Positions 24,628 to 36,627 of a stretch of DNA of 64,000 nt are shown one piece after another. The notes beneath the pieces were generated by a model. That model made no database searches. It was not told the origin of the DNA and saw only the letters and a list, made by a program, of their open reading frames with translations. Both the position numbers and the translations under genes were made by a program. Position 1 is the stretch's first letter; every line of letters starts with the position of its first letter. The DNA lies in contig OX453273.1 in the NCBI GenBank assembly GCA_949710005.1, positions 36,898,038-36,962,037 on the forward strand. The letters run 5' to 3'. Source of the DNA: Ricordea florida (Eukaryota; Cnidaria; Anthozoa; Corallimorpharia; Ricordeidae).

Positions 24628-25411
24628 CGCTACGCTCACAACCTCTCCTCTCCCTGCTTGCCATTCTCTTCCTATCAACTACATCTTATTTTGGCCAAAT
24701 TAGTATCTGTGCTTTTTACTTCTTCGGAGGCCATTTAACAAGTTCATTTGAATCACTGAAGTTTTAGATTCTAGGGAACTAAATGTAACATATTAGCCGC
24801 CTAAATTTACAAGATTACTATCGGGCTGACCGGCAAGGATGGAAAATTGGACGGCTAAATTCGTGACGGCACAGAAGTTCAATGCCTTGTGTCGTGCCCC
24901 GAAAGGAAAGCTGAAAAACAAAAGATATATCTGACTGGAGTGCTACAAAGTATATATCTCTAAACGGTCGACATCGAACCGTCTAAATGAAAAAAATTCC
25001 GTACCTTCTGCCTGTTTGAAAGGTGTCTTGGAAACTAAAAGTTTGTATCATTAATTTCATTCTTCTGTAAACTGGTTTTTCTTGTTCTGTCAAGATATTG
25101 TGAAGAATGTTTTGTTTTTTTCTCCACAAGTCACAGGTAGTTGGAAAAACCAGTTTATTCACAATTCACTATCACTTAGTTTCACAGCAATCACGAACTC
25201 TCTATTTACTAAAAGTATCTTCCTGTCTTTCTCTCCTGGCGTAACAGCGAAATCTTTGCAATAATTTCCGGTATTTGATGATACTGTAACACTTGATCAG
25301 TTAGCCACACCTACTTATTATGCAATTTGTTCACATTGATGATACAGTTGAACCTCTCCACCTTGGGGACAGAAGGAAGTGGCTGTTATAGGGAGGTACA
25401 GGTTTAATATT

Positions 25412-25675
25412 GTGGGGTAGTTTCTAAAGAAAGTGGTGCTGCGTCGTGGGGAATTAAAACACAAGAAATTGGGATAATCAAACAAGTTGATAAAGTAAAT
25501 TTTACCACCGTAAGGTAAAAGAGGGGGGTTATAACGCTTCGAGCATTAGCCCTTTCGTCGGAGTGAATGACGAAGGACTAACGCTCGAAACGTAAGCAAC
25601 CACTTTTTTACCTTACGGTGGTATAAATTGCTTTATCAACTTGTTTGATTATTCCAATTTCTTTTTTTAGAGGTG
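25412..25675. repeat. Inverted pair of Penelope-type terminal repeats
   Basis: Left half (TAGTTTCTAAAGAAAGTGGT ... ACCGTAAGGTAAAAG) is opposed to right half (CTAACGCTCGAAACGTAAGC ... TTACCTTACGGTGG), meeting near 25550. Related single copies lie at 2508-2667 and 36879-37028. Confidence 0.6.
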
Positions 25676-25943
25676 TAATATGACGCCTTTTCTTTTGGCA
25701 AGTACAAGTTCATGCTTACTGTAGTCTGTAATGTTAGCAAGACGAAACGAGCAAGGTTCGCAAAATTCTCTTTCAGTATTAATATTGGTCACGTGCCCCT
25801 GATCGAAATGAAATGTATCCTGACCAGGATACGCAGTTGTTGCCCGCGCGCTGAATACAACATGTACAACAGCAAGTGATCAGTGCATGACTAAAATAAA
25901 AGGGGCGTGATCTTCTAAATATATAACAAACAACCTCATGCAT

Positions 25944-26062
25944 GATCCCTCGGGAAGCTAGTCAGTTTTGTTTTCCCTCGAGTCCTGATGTTTCCCTCGA
26001 CTTCGTCCCGGGAAAATCATGACTCAAGGGAAAACAAAAGTAACTGTTTCCCTCGGGACCAT
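25944..26062. repeat. Imperfect hairpin repeat, CCCTCGGGA ends
   Basis: CCCTCGGGAAGCTAGTCAGT opposes AACTGTTTCCCTCGGGA, and GTTTTCCCTCGAGTC opposes GACTCAAGGGAAAAC. It looks like a small inverted-repeat element. Beyond it, 26090-26420 has degenerate ACCCTATTTATGACC-type repeats. Confidence 0.5.
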
Positions 26063-26420
26063 ACGTTAAGTGTATGGACTGTCCGCCGGGTCAAAAATAA
26101 AACCCTTAACCTATTTATGACCAAAATCTACGATTTTCTCTACCCTATTTGTGACCTGACCAAAGATTTGATACCCTTTTATGACCTGATTGTAATTTAT
26201 AACTGTTGTGCATGTATTTCCTCATATTATTTGCTGGCTACTCCATTTTATGTAAGGAGGGGTGCACGATGAAGAAGTAGCTTCTAAACAAAAAAAAAAC
26301 GAATTCAAGACTACAGTGCAAAGATCGATACCCTATTTAAAGTCTATTACCAAAATGGTGGCCAAATGGCTAAAATTACCAATTTATGACCAAAACGGCT
26401 GAAAAACCATATCCTTTGGG

Positions 26421-27365
26421 GCCGTACTACCCCGGGGTAGCTACCGCCCCTCACCCCCTCCCGGGTGGTAGGCTTCATAGAAAAGAAAAGTGTGCGAATT
26501 CAAATGTCTCCGGATACGTGTGGACGGGGCCTCAGTTGATAATGCTTTGTCTTATACACTTATTCACGCAAAGACACGAGGAGACGGGGATCAAGACACT
26601 TTAATTTCCCAGTTTCTGTGTTGTTCACCTTGAATGACCCACATTGATAGTCGAAATTCTATTTTAGTCTTTTGACAGAAAAATCCATTCAGTTAGCAAG
26701 TAAAGTAAACATCTGTCCTCTGATTTATTACTTCGGTTTATAATTTATAGTAATCTAAAAAGCAGAATATATCGATAGAACAAGTAACACAATATCTTCA
26801 AGCAAAGTCGACCAATTACACGATTTCAATAATTGATTATTAACAACAATGCATCCGCTCTAACTTTGTTCAAACGATTTCGGGCAAAAAATGTCTTTGC
26901 ATATGCCGCTCGAATGCTTTTCTCGTTAGCCCTTTAATTACCATGCGAGATGGAAGATAAAACCAATTTCAAATTCGATTCACAAAATTCGAGACGCTTG
27001 TAGTACGCCTTCACCGGTCTTTCGACGCTTTCAACCATGCTTAAACGATCCAACATTGGCTGTCAAATGAAACGCTGAAATCCTCTGAGCCCCGAAAGGA
27101 TCTTTTTGCCGCACAGGAATCATTGAACTTTGGTCCAGTTGCGGACAGTTGAATGGCATTACATCAGCGGTAAGATCATTGATTGGCATTTCATTAAATT
27201 TGGGTAATTCTGATTGGTCAGTCCCATTCAGAGCAAAGTCCGAAGTTTACGTGCGCAATAAATAGAAAACCTCAGAAGTAATACTTTCAATCGACGGTTT
27301 TGCTTTCTAGAGCACAGGAGATATCAGAATTTCAGGAGTAATCCTACGCGTACACCAACAAAGAT
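26421..27365 (+). other. Upstream region of the second perilipin-like gene
   Basis: No exon was recognised. Inverted CCAAT motifs (ATTGG) at 27182-27186 and 27213-27217 and an AATAAATA stretch near 27257-27264 are possible promoter elements for the gene starting at 27366. Confidence 0.35.
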
Positions 27366-30300
27366 ATGGCCACTGAAGCCCAGATGAAACCCGAAGTAGA
27401 GAACAAGTCGTTTTCGACTCGTCTATGGGAGCTTCCAGTAGCAATGGCGGCAGTTGCACAGCTTTCCAATATTTACAGCGTTGTGAAAGAAAGAAATACC
27501 TTGACCAAAATGGCTTGCAATGCTGGAGAGAGTACGATCCAGATGGCAAATGCTGCCACGAAGCCTTTTATTGAAGCAGCCACTTCTTTCCCGCTCTCCA
27601 AGCCTATCGTTGGAAAAGTGGAATGCGCAGGTAAGTTAAAAAATTTCGCTTCGTTTAGCTAACCTTTGAAGTGGTTACTAAGTGCATTTAATAAATCCCT
27701 TTGATGATTTTGTCAGGTAGATAAATTGGCCGTTATTTCAATTATAAATCGCTTGTAGAGCTATAATCTCTCAGTCAGTTCCTACGTTTTGGACTTAAAA
27801 CAAATTCGAAAGTGACAAGCTACATGAATTTGCCTGATCCCACCAAGGACCAAAGTCCGATCAACGACTTTTTCCGGGAAATTGGAACCTCTTTCATAAG
27901 TTACACATGTGCCAGATTAAGGGGAGAACATGACGATTTTAGCAGGATTTTTAGGACATTCATGTTGAAAACGGACATGTGGAAGTGACATGTATCATGG
28001 GGTGTGAATGGGTCATTCCGTGCTGTGTTAATTAAAATTATTTAATTATCCAGGGGAACAATACAGCCTTTGTCTTCTCATCAGCCGCAAACTTATTGGT
28101 TGCGCCCTTTTGGGCATGGCTGGTAGAAAGTTTATGTAGAATGTAGAGTCTGTTTCAAGTCAAACCACATCCTTTGCCTTAGGGGTTTATGCACCTATCA
28201 ATGTAAACCCAGTGGGGGGGGGGGGAGTGCGGGCAAGGGGTGGAGATTTGACCAAGGAGCAAAAATTTTGGTCAATTTCTCAAGGGTGGGGCAGCATATG
28301 TTCGTCAAATGTAGTCAAAATCCCCAAACAGGGGCAAAATAACAAATATTAAAAGACAAGCTTTGAACACACCTTTAACAACTTGTGACTTAAACTTGAA
28401 GTATGAAGATAAATATCGGTAAAAAACTCACTTTCTCCGAAACCCACGCCATTCCAAAGACAAGAAAGACGATGCCAGGTAGCCACGCTTTGTCTCGGCC
28501 CCAGTCTCTCTGCCGAACAAATCAAATGTCCCGACCCCCGAGCAAAGGTACTCGATCAAACCTCCCACTGAGGAGATGGATTCCTTGGTCAAATCCTCAC
28601 CCCTTGCCTGCACTCTCCCCCCCCCCGTTTACATTGATAGGTGCATTACTTTGAACTTGAATTAGCGGTAAGATTTCCTCACAGGTCCCTACTTCATAAT
28701 GCATGCTGAAGCTGTCTTGTCTGGTGTAATGCACGTGCAAATATTTCTTGTGTTCAAAGAACGAAATAGTATAAATACAGAATGCATAATGAAGTAGGGA
28801 CCTGTACGGAAATCTTACCATTAGCTCCTAAGGCCTCAAATTAAAACCTTAATAAATATGATAACAATTCACAAACCAGTGTGTGCACATTCATATTCAT
28901 ATCTCCTTTTACCAGCTGCTACCATAGATCATGTGGCATCGGAAACTCTGGCCAAGATGGAAGAGAAGTGCCCCATCATTACTAAAACACCTGAACAAGT
29001 GAGTTGCTTTTATTAGTTCATTAATCATTTGGTATTTATGATTCATACAGTAATTTATTCATTGTCAGTCAGGATGCTTTGCGGCCAACCTGTTTCCCAG
29101 ATTCTAAAATCCAGAAAACTACAAAATGGAAGTAATCCAGCTCTGATTTCCAATCAATAAATAAAGAATATCTGATGTTGAGACTATAGTTAACCCGATA
29201 TTTGAAATCAGAAATCTGAAATCAGAAATCAGAATTCCGAAACCAGAATTCAGAATTCACAAGTTAGAAACCAGAAATCGTAAATCAGAAATCAGAAGTC
29301 GAAATTTCTGAAAATGCGAAATTTAAAATTGAGAAATCAGAAATCTAAAAACTGGATTTCCGAAATGCCACCTGTAATATCCAATTCCGTTATTCTCGGT
29401 TTATCTCAGTTCGCGATGTCAGTATTGCAAAAATGAATCGGAAAACTCTTCAAAATGGGTATAAATAGGCGTTTACTTCCGGTGGTAACTTTTAGCCTCG
29501 TCCCACCCCAACAAGTGAAATTATCTCCCCTCTAGGGGAGGAGGGGACATAATCATACCAATTTTGCGCCAAAATCGGCATTCGAGGGTATTTCGGGCCA
29601 AAGGAGAGTTTTTACGTAATTTTTGGTGTGCAGTCGAAACTTCCATCAAAATGGACAACTGCGAGATAAAGTTCGGCGAGTTGACTAGCACCGTGGCTAC
29701 GAAGAATGTCACTATCAGTGCTCTTGTGGCACTTTTCAACATCCACAACGCCCAAACATGCTGGCTACGTGGTTTTTTCTGCTCGTATGTTTTTGCAGAT
29801 GAAAATGGATCGTTTCCTCAACTGGAAAGTTTTGGCGTATATGAATTGGACGTTAGTCGAGTTAGTTGAGTTACCGAGATCAGAAACGCGCCGCGTTTCT
29901 GATCTCGGTAACTCGACTAACGACTGAAGCGAAATTACGAATCCTCCGACGAAGAAAGCTCTGACTCAGAGTTAATGCAGACAGCTTGCAGACTAGCCAC
30001 GAACAAAGAGAGTGCAAAGAAAGGTTGAAGAAAAGTTTCAAAAGGCAAGGACCAAAGAGCAATGGTACTCATCTTGTGGTTGTAGAGCAGCTAACAATAA
30101 AGCTATAAAGAATATTCGATTTAATAATGTTTTCGAAAAGTGGCGGGAATATTGTTTCTGCCGTTCCTTCGCTCCCTCCCCCACTAAGTTTATTTCCATC
30201 GAAAGTGCAAAATATTCACCCCTCCCCCGCTAAAAAGAGGGGTACCGGAAGCATACGCGTATTTATACCCAACCCCCAGTAAGGGAAATTTGAAGAGTTT

Positions 30301-33300
30301 TCCGATTCACTTTTGCAATATTGACATCGCAAACTGAGATAAACCGAGAATAACGGAATTGGATATTACAGGTGGAATTTCGGAAATCCAGTTTTAGATT
30401 TCTGATTTCTCAATTTTAAATTTCGCATTTTCAGAAATTTCGACTTCTGATTTCTGATTTACGATTTCTGGTTTGTAACTTGTGAATTCTGAATTCTGGT
30501 TTCGGAATTCTGATTTCTGATTTCAAATTTCTGATTTCAAATATCGGGTTAACCCTTTCACTACTATAGGCTAATGACCCCCAACCCCCCATCTTCCTGA
30601 ACAATTATCAAGGATCAAAGATGGCTGTGATACTCAATCAAAACATGCATGCTCAGTAGGTTTCAGAGCCTTCTTTCACACAATAAACTACACAATCATG
30701 AAGCCAAGGAGTCAATTTATTTGTCTGAAGAATTAATAAAGACAACTCTCCCGAGATTCACAAGATATCTAAGATAAAATTGGAAGTAATTAAAAAAATT
30801 CAAATTTGCCGCCATTTCCAGCGCCTATTGTCAAACGTTGAATGAGAATTTATTTGTGAAACCACCACAATATAGCTTACTTTTTTACAGAAAAACAAGA
30901 GAAATTGTCAGAATATATGAAAAACATAATAGAATGGCTCATCCCGCCAGATTTGTGTTCATAAATAAGAAAGTTTTGTGACCTTGAGTGGAGTCACTGT
31001 GACAGCCGGTCCGGTCCGTATCTCGTTTCCACTTTGTAGCCCTTGGGTGTTCTTCGCCCACTCTCTATGCATTGAACACATTTTCTTTTTCTGCCCTCTA
31101 TACGAACTGAAACATGCTGATCTTGAGGGACAGCATGGTTTGGTGGAACCTCGTTCAACCTACGCTTTCGTTTTCGTTGCGAAAAACCATCGATCAGTTG
31201 TTGTGCGAGGTCAAGCTTGAAATATACCGGTTCGCGCTTCGATCCAACGTGTTCTGATTCAAGAACAATTAAGCATTACAAACAGATACATCAAAAAGAA
31301 ACCAAAATACGTATTTTTTCAGCTTTTGCTTCGATAGGTACTGGAATCTTTAAACCATGAGAGACAGAAAAAGGCTCGATGTCGAAAGCGTGCAGGTCTC
31401 TTGACCATTCGGGTTCACACTTGCGGTCGACTTGTCATTTTCGCTTTCACTGTCTTCAGACTCACTTTCACCGCTTTCCTCCTCGGAAAATTTTTCCACT
31501 TCGATGTCAGATAAGTCAGCATCAACATTCACATCGCTAAAACTTAAATTACTATCACTATCATCATCAGAACCAAAAAGCACATTGTATTCTTCTTGTG
31601 TTACTTCAATTTGAGCGTAGCGCCGGGCAGCCATACTGATAAACAAATGCAAAATACAAGTCTAGAGCACGTTCAAAATGACTGAATATCTACATATTAT
31701 AACTAGATAACTAAACCTCTTTTATAAGCAAATAGACAAAAGAAGGAAATGCTCACCCTTCTGGATTTAGGTGTGTTTTATTGCGTTAGAAAAATTCTGT
31801 ATACAAATCCGTTGGTGCGTAGGTTCACGCACGTACGTCTTCATAGCGAAGACAAAATTCGGACCTTCACTACTCGACCCAGGCAATAGTTTTGTATGCG
31901 CAGTTGGTGTGATTTGATTGGTTTATACCTGCCCTTAACAATCGAACAATAAGTAATGACAAAGAACGCCTTACCAGGGGAATACAGTGCATTTTTTTGT
32001 ACGCTTTTGGCCGCTCTAGGAAAAATTGGCCATTTCCGGTTGGCCGCTTTTGGCCGCTTTAGTAGTGAAAGGGTTAACTATAGTCTGAAAATCAGATATT
32101 CTATATTTATTAATCGGAAATCAGAGCTGGATTACTTCCATTTTGTAGTTTTCTGGATTTTAGAATCTGGGAAACAGGTTGGCCGCAAAGCATCCTGACT
32201 ATTGTCTTGCAGTGCGACCAGTTGAACCAAGGCCACGCTAATAAAGTTACCTACAAATTTTGAATGTCTGTATTTGATGTTGAACAACAGATTTGTGGCA
32301 AGTTTCTACCAATCAAGATGATTCTTTTTAAATCTTGATATGTTTTTTTTTATAGGCAGGGAGCAAATTATGTGAATTTGAGTGATATAATATATGAATT
32401 TACTTGGGGCTTTTCGTAAGATTTGAAGTAGGCATCTGCCCATCTCACAGTAGGCGGCTGTGGCTATTTACGTGGCTGAAGGTCACCCTTTCTAGAAGGG
32501 TCTGAAGGCATGCTCCCCCAGAAAATGTTTGCGTCTAGGAGCTCAGAAATGCAATTTCCAGCTTTCTTGGCATGAAAAAGTGAAGTTATATATATATATA
32601 TTTCATATTTTTTTTAAGTATTTGTTGACAAATTGACCAAGTAGCCAGTGACTCGATGACTCACAGCCACCGGAGCTCTGGCGGTAGACAGCTTCTGCAA
32701 AACATTTGTAGAGATTCTATTGTTTAGATTGTTTCAAACAATTGTAATTGGACAATTTGTTTGAAAATTTGTTTGGATAGCCTTGCTTCAAGCAGTCCAC
32801 TGTAGCGCATATTTATTATTTGTAATATATTTACAAATTGCTCTCTTCATTTTGGTTAACACCTCCATATAAACTCTCTTTAAAGTGACCACCCTTTAAT
32901 TAGAACTTGGTTCAAGAATAAATGGCCTCTTGATGGAGGCAATCAGCTGGTGGAAAAGTCCAGAAAATGAGCCAAACCCTGCATGGATCACTGATTATTA
33001 GTATTCCTTACCTTCTCAACTAAAATGAGGCAAACATTTAAGCATTATTCTTTTCTATGGCTTACTTGTAAATAAAAGATTGGAAGCACTGATTTATTTC
33101 AAGTGGAATAGGAATTCCTATCATATATTACAGCTGTTGAATTTGTTATGCTGTTGACCATGATCTAGCAGTATTCTTTCAGTTGTGTAAAATACTGCCA
33201 TTGCCATCTTCACAGCTGAACTCTGCAGTGGTATCTGAGTAAGGCAATGATTTTAGGTGTTTGATTATTTAGTTGTGACATACTCTCCTGTTTGTTTGAT

Positions 33301-35369
33301 TTTTTTTTTTTTGTTTAAGGTGATTGTATTGATTCTTTTGTGACAGTAAGGCATATCTCTACATGGCTTTTTTGCTGTTTTGTTTTTTTTTATTCCAGCT
33401 CTGTTAAGCTCCCTGATACTATTCTTTACGAAAATCTAAGAAATGACTTAAGCTATCTCAAAACTATCTGATTGTACTGAGCTCCCGTAGCTGGGCATTA
33501 CCGTCAGTTTGGATAATTAATAGTTTGTAGGCAGCTTGAGTAAAATTCCTATCAAGTGGAATTTATTTTGCCCTGATTCAACTCTTGTTTTTGTTGTTGA
33601 TTGTATTTGTTTCCACTGTTTTTTAGATCAAAAATGCTGTGACTAGCAAAGCTACTCATTGTTATGAGGCTGTCCAGGGCAACTCAGTGGTGAAGATGGT
33701 TATGAGCAAGACTGAAGATATGCTGTCGTTTGGAGAGCTCATTGTTGAGCTGGTTCTCCCAACAGATGGGGACTGTAAAGATGACATGAAAGAACTGGAA
33801 ACTGCAGAGCAAGAAATGGAAAAAGGTGCCTTGGCAAGGACCAAGAATTTGACCCACAGGTTGAAACGTAGAAGCAAGAAAGCAATCATGTCTTATAAGC
33901 CTGTGAAATTTACTGTTGGAATGGTATGTCATGTAATCTAGTGTTAATAGTGTACGTTAAAAATCTTTGCTTTCACACTGAATAAGAAATAAGTATAAAT
34001 TGAATGGCTGGTGGCATAACTGACCCTAATGATTCAAAGTCAAATATCTGCGGATGCATTCGAAGTATACGGTGCTTTCCTTACGTCGTTCGGACGCAAA
34101 ATCGACTTCCTTTGCATTCACTTATTTAGTGTTACACTATGCATTATAATTAGGCTTCTTTGTTTCCTTGGTCACATGTTCTGAAGTTAATGAGGTAGAT
34201 ATTTGGACCCATGAGTAAGGTTTTATGCAAGTTTCATTGTACGCCCGTGTAGATTTGACACGCACTCGCGCTCGACACGAGTGTGTAGGGGCATCAAGCA
34301 CGAGTGACATGATCGATTTTCTTGCGCTTTACGCACATGAAATGCTTCAATACTTCTGGGCAGTACTGTAGCACTGTTTTTTTGTATTGTCATATTTTAT
34401 TCTTCTCTGTACACCTCTATAGAATGTATTTCCGAGTGGTGGAAGTTCCTGTAAAAACACTGTAGTTAAATTAAGAAAATTTGTTACAGTACCAGTGGGG
34501 AAGCAAATTTGTTACAATATGGAAACTGCTTATTGTTGATCGTCATGTCATCTCGTTGACTGTATTACTTTGCAATGATATAACAAGAGGAATTTGGGTG
34601 CTAAGGCTCATTTCTTTAAAGGCCTGGTAACTTAACAGGCCTTGTCAACTGTTTAACAATTATTCACCGAAGGTGAAATGATTATTGGTGAATATTCACC
34701 AAGACAAAGTTGAGGTGAATATTCACCGATAATCATTGAGCCTAAGGCAAATAATTGTTTTAATATAAATGCACAGGTGATTATTTCAAAAAAGAAAAGA
34801 AAATGCATTCTACAACACGAAAACACACACACATTGTACGACTGGCAGCCATTTTGTGGGTCGAGGTGATTATCGTCTGATAATCCGAAATAGCAAACCA
34901 ATCAGAGCACGTGATTTTGTATAATCACCTGAGAATTTATACTAATTTATGATAACATTATTTATAATGGGGATCACAACAATGTTAGTATTTAAGTCAA
35001 CACAAGAGAATCCTATGCTGGTTTGTATATCAAGAATTACGCGAATGTAATAACCTTTAAGTGAGACAGGGACCCCTGAACACTATTTGAACTTTTTAAT
35101 TTTAACATGTTAGCATTTCACTCACAGGCAAGCACTGTGCATGATCGTCTAACGGACTTACTTGGAAAACCTTCAGAAACTGGAAGAAAGGTGTTTGATG
35201 CCTACATGTACATTCCAAACATGGCCCTTAAACTGTCCGGGGAAGTGATTGTCTCTGCAAAGAATTTTGTTTTTGCTTTGAACAAGGTGAGCAGATTGTT
35301 CTTTTCAATATAGTGTAGCTGCTGATCATTTAAAGAGCCTTAACCCTTTCACTCCCAAGGGGTCTCCAT

Positions 35370-35414
<45 letters not shown>

Positions 35415-35483
35415 AGGCACTCTTGGGAGTGAAAGGGTTAAGGGAGATAGTTTTTAACCCTTTCACTCCCAAGGGGTCTCCAT

Positions 35484-35528
<45 letters not shown>

Positions 35529-36294
35529 AGGCACTCTTGGGAGTGAAAGGGTTAAAGGCTGGATTTTATTTGTCAGGAAATGTGTCATGCTGACAATGGG
35601 AGATGTCACTGTTTCCTACTGTCCCAGATTTTTCTGATGAATAAAAACTTGAGATCATAGACATCGTTAATTTATAGTCTGGGTGCTTTCTAACAAATTG
35701 GTGAAAATTGGGAGCATTACCTTATTTGAAGACTATTCAATTTAATCAATTTAGCGCAAAATTGTTCTGCTATTAAATTGGATTGGCAGTCCATTTGAAT
35801 ATTTACGCACCCAATCAGCTCACAATCGGTTTACTATCGGGACATTTATGGCTGTTCATTGGATGCCCATTAGTGTTTGTTTTCAAGCACAGGGTTGTAT
35901 ATCAGTGCCTGCATGTAAATTACTGGGCAACACTTGGTACTAAACACTACCCCAGAGATTTAAGCATGTTACAGTCAAATTCATTCAATTTCCCTTATTT
36001 GGTGTTTTGCAGTCCTATCCTGTTGGAGACATGCCTGCCTCTGTAATGAATATGACGTTGAAAGTCATCCAGCCCCTTTCTGCAGCTAAAGACAAACTCG
36101 TTGGCCACATCTTTGTTCCTCCACAAGTGATGACAGATTACATCCTCTCCTCTCGCCCCATTCAGTGGATAGTCCCCAAGATTGTCGCTGTCGAAGACTT
36201 AAGTAACATGGAGGTTACAATGGAAGAAATCGAATACTCCACAGATTCGGAAGACTCGGAAGAAATCGAGGATGGGGAGGGAGATACAAACTAA
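27366..36294 (+). CDS. Perilipin-like lipid-droplet protein, downstream paralog
   Basis: Five coding exons were modelled: 27366-27630, 28916-28998, 33627-33923, 35128-35286 and 36013-36294 (phases 1,0,0,0; 361 residues). The N-terminal PAT-type region has LWELPVAMAAVAQLSNIYSV, and exon 2 gives the perilipin-like ASETLAKMEEKCPIITKTPE. Exon 2 is 83 nt in both paralogs with the same phases, strong support for tandem duplication. Middle exons are longer than in the paralog and carry a basic patch (HRLKRRSKKA). Predicted amphipathic helices follow (MALKLSGEVIVSAKNFVFAL). The tail ends in an acidic run (EEIEYSTDSEDSEEIEDGEG) but is much shorter than in the paralog. Role by family: lipid-droplet coat. 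AATAAA at 36622-36627 is a likely poly(A) signal. Confidence 0.8.
28191..28644. mobile_element. Inverted-repeat element with GCACCTATCAATGTAAAC ends
   Basis: A 454-bp element in intron 1. Termini GCACCTATCAATGTAAAC and GTTTACATTGATAGGTGC are perfectly inverted. Inner arms with G/C runs and GATTTGACCAAGGA also pair imperfectly. No coding capacity is seen. Confidence 0.75.
28667..28819 (-). mobile_element. 153-bp MITE with 6-bp target duplication
   Basis: Ends GGTAAGATTTCC and GGAAATCTTACC. Flanked by ATTAGC on both sides (28661-28666 and 28820-28825). It is the same family and length as 41525-41677, reversed. It lies in intron 1 of the downstream perilipin-like gene. Confidence 0.88.
30553..32073 (-). 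mobile_element. piggyBac-type element, nested, internally deleted
   Basis: Flanked by TTAA at 30549-30552 and 32074-32077. Ends are CCCTTTCACTACTA and TAGTAGTGAAAGGG. Removing it restores the GGGTTAACTATAGTC seen uninterrupted (in reverse) in copy A, which proves insertion at TTAA. At 1521 bp it is shorter than autonomous piggyBac elements and has only a short acidic N-terminal-like frame. TGGCCGCTTT subterminal repeats occur near 32041-32060. Confidence 0.9.
31350..31634 (-). pseudogene. N-terminal piece of a piggyBac-like transposase
   Basis: Starting from the internal methionine at 31634, the frame reads MAARRYAQIEVTQEEYNVLF and then a strongly acidic Asp/Ser/Glu stretch. Transposases of this superfamily often start with such an acidic N-terminus. 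The DDE catalytic core is absent within the element. Identity is inferred mainly from the host element. Confidence 0.45.
32308..32790 (+). repeat. Dispersed repeat shared with 2855-3020
   Basis: The blocks GATGATTCTTTTTAA..TTGATATG and AAAACATTTGTAGAGATTCT with AATTTGTTTGAAAATTTG recur in the same order near 2865-3010. The nature of the element is unknown. A short (TA)n lies near 32588-32600. Confidence 0.45.
34654..34931. mobile_element. MITE family with TATTCACCGATAATCA motif, copy 1
   Basis: In intron 3 of the downstream perilipin-like gene. Shares AACAATTATTC, GGTGAATATTCACC, GGCAGCCATTTTGT and CAATCAGAGC..GTGATTTTGTATAATCAC in order with the copies at 48316-48570 and 53201-53433. Confidence 0.75.
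35344..35437. mobile_element. 94-bp piggyBac-type MITE at TTAA, tandem copy 1
   Basis: TTAA at 35340-35343 and 35438-35441. Ends are CCCTTTCACTCCCAAG and CTTGGGAGTGAAAGGG. It is identical to the copy at 35458-35551. Confidence 0.92.
35458..35551. mobile_element. 94-bp piggyBac-type MITE at TTAA, tandem copy 2
   Basis: TTAA at 35454-35457 and 35552-35555. The sequence is identical by eye to the copy 20 bp upstream. Both lie in intron 4 of the downstream perilipin-like gene. Confidence 0.92.
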
Positions 36295-36621
36295 ATTGTA
36301 ATTCTAACTTCTCAATGCTGTTAAGTGCACAAGATTATTCATTACCCATTGGTGTAACTTTTATCTACTATTATTTTGTGGTAATAACCCAAAAATTAAA
36401 AAGAAAAAAACAACGTAAACAGCTGTAGCACTTTCCAGAAGAAAGTGTTGATAATTAGTCAGTACACATTATTTTGATTTACAGTATATAGTGCAAACGA
36501 AGCTCCAGTAACAGTACTATTTGCCCATACAGTATTTACAGTGGTTGATTTTGATTAATTAGAAGTGAGCTGATGCAAACACAGACCGGAGCAAGTGTGA
36601 AAGACTCTCAGTGGTAATGCA

Positions 36622-36627
36622 AATAAA
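36622..36627 (+). terminator. Candidate poly(A) signal, downstream perilipin-like gene
   Basis: AATAAA, 328 bases past the stop codon. It is followed by a GTGTGTATTTTACC-type GU-rich stretch. Confidence 0.5.

Larger units (their letters stand above)
29067..32200 (-). mobile_element. Long-TIR DNA transposon, copy B, interrupted by a piggyBac-type element
   Basis: The same element as 23045-24627 but in opposite orientation. It has AGTCAGGATGC and GCATCCTGACT ends and a 6-bp direct repeat ATTGTC (29061-29066 and 32201-32206). Excluding the nested insertion (30553-32073 plus one TTAA) it is about 1.61 kb. It sits in intron 2 of the downstream perilipin-like gene, between coding exons 28916-28998 and 33627-33923. 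Confidence 0.9.

Noticed and set aside
29564-29869. 101-codon frame in the long-TIR element, repeated partly in copy A
   Set aside because: No transposase motif; the reading frame is disrupted between the two copies, so it is not supported as a gene.
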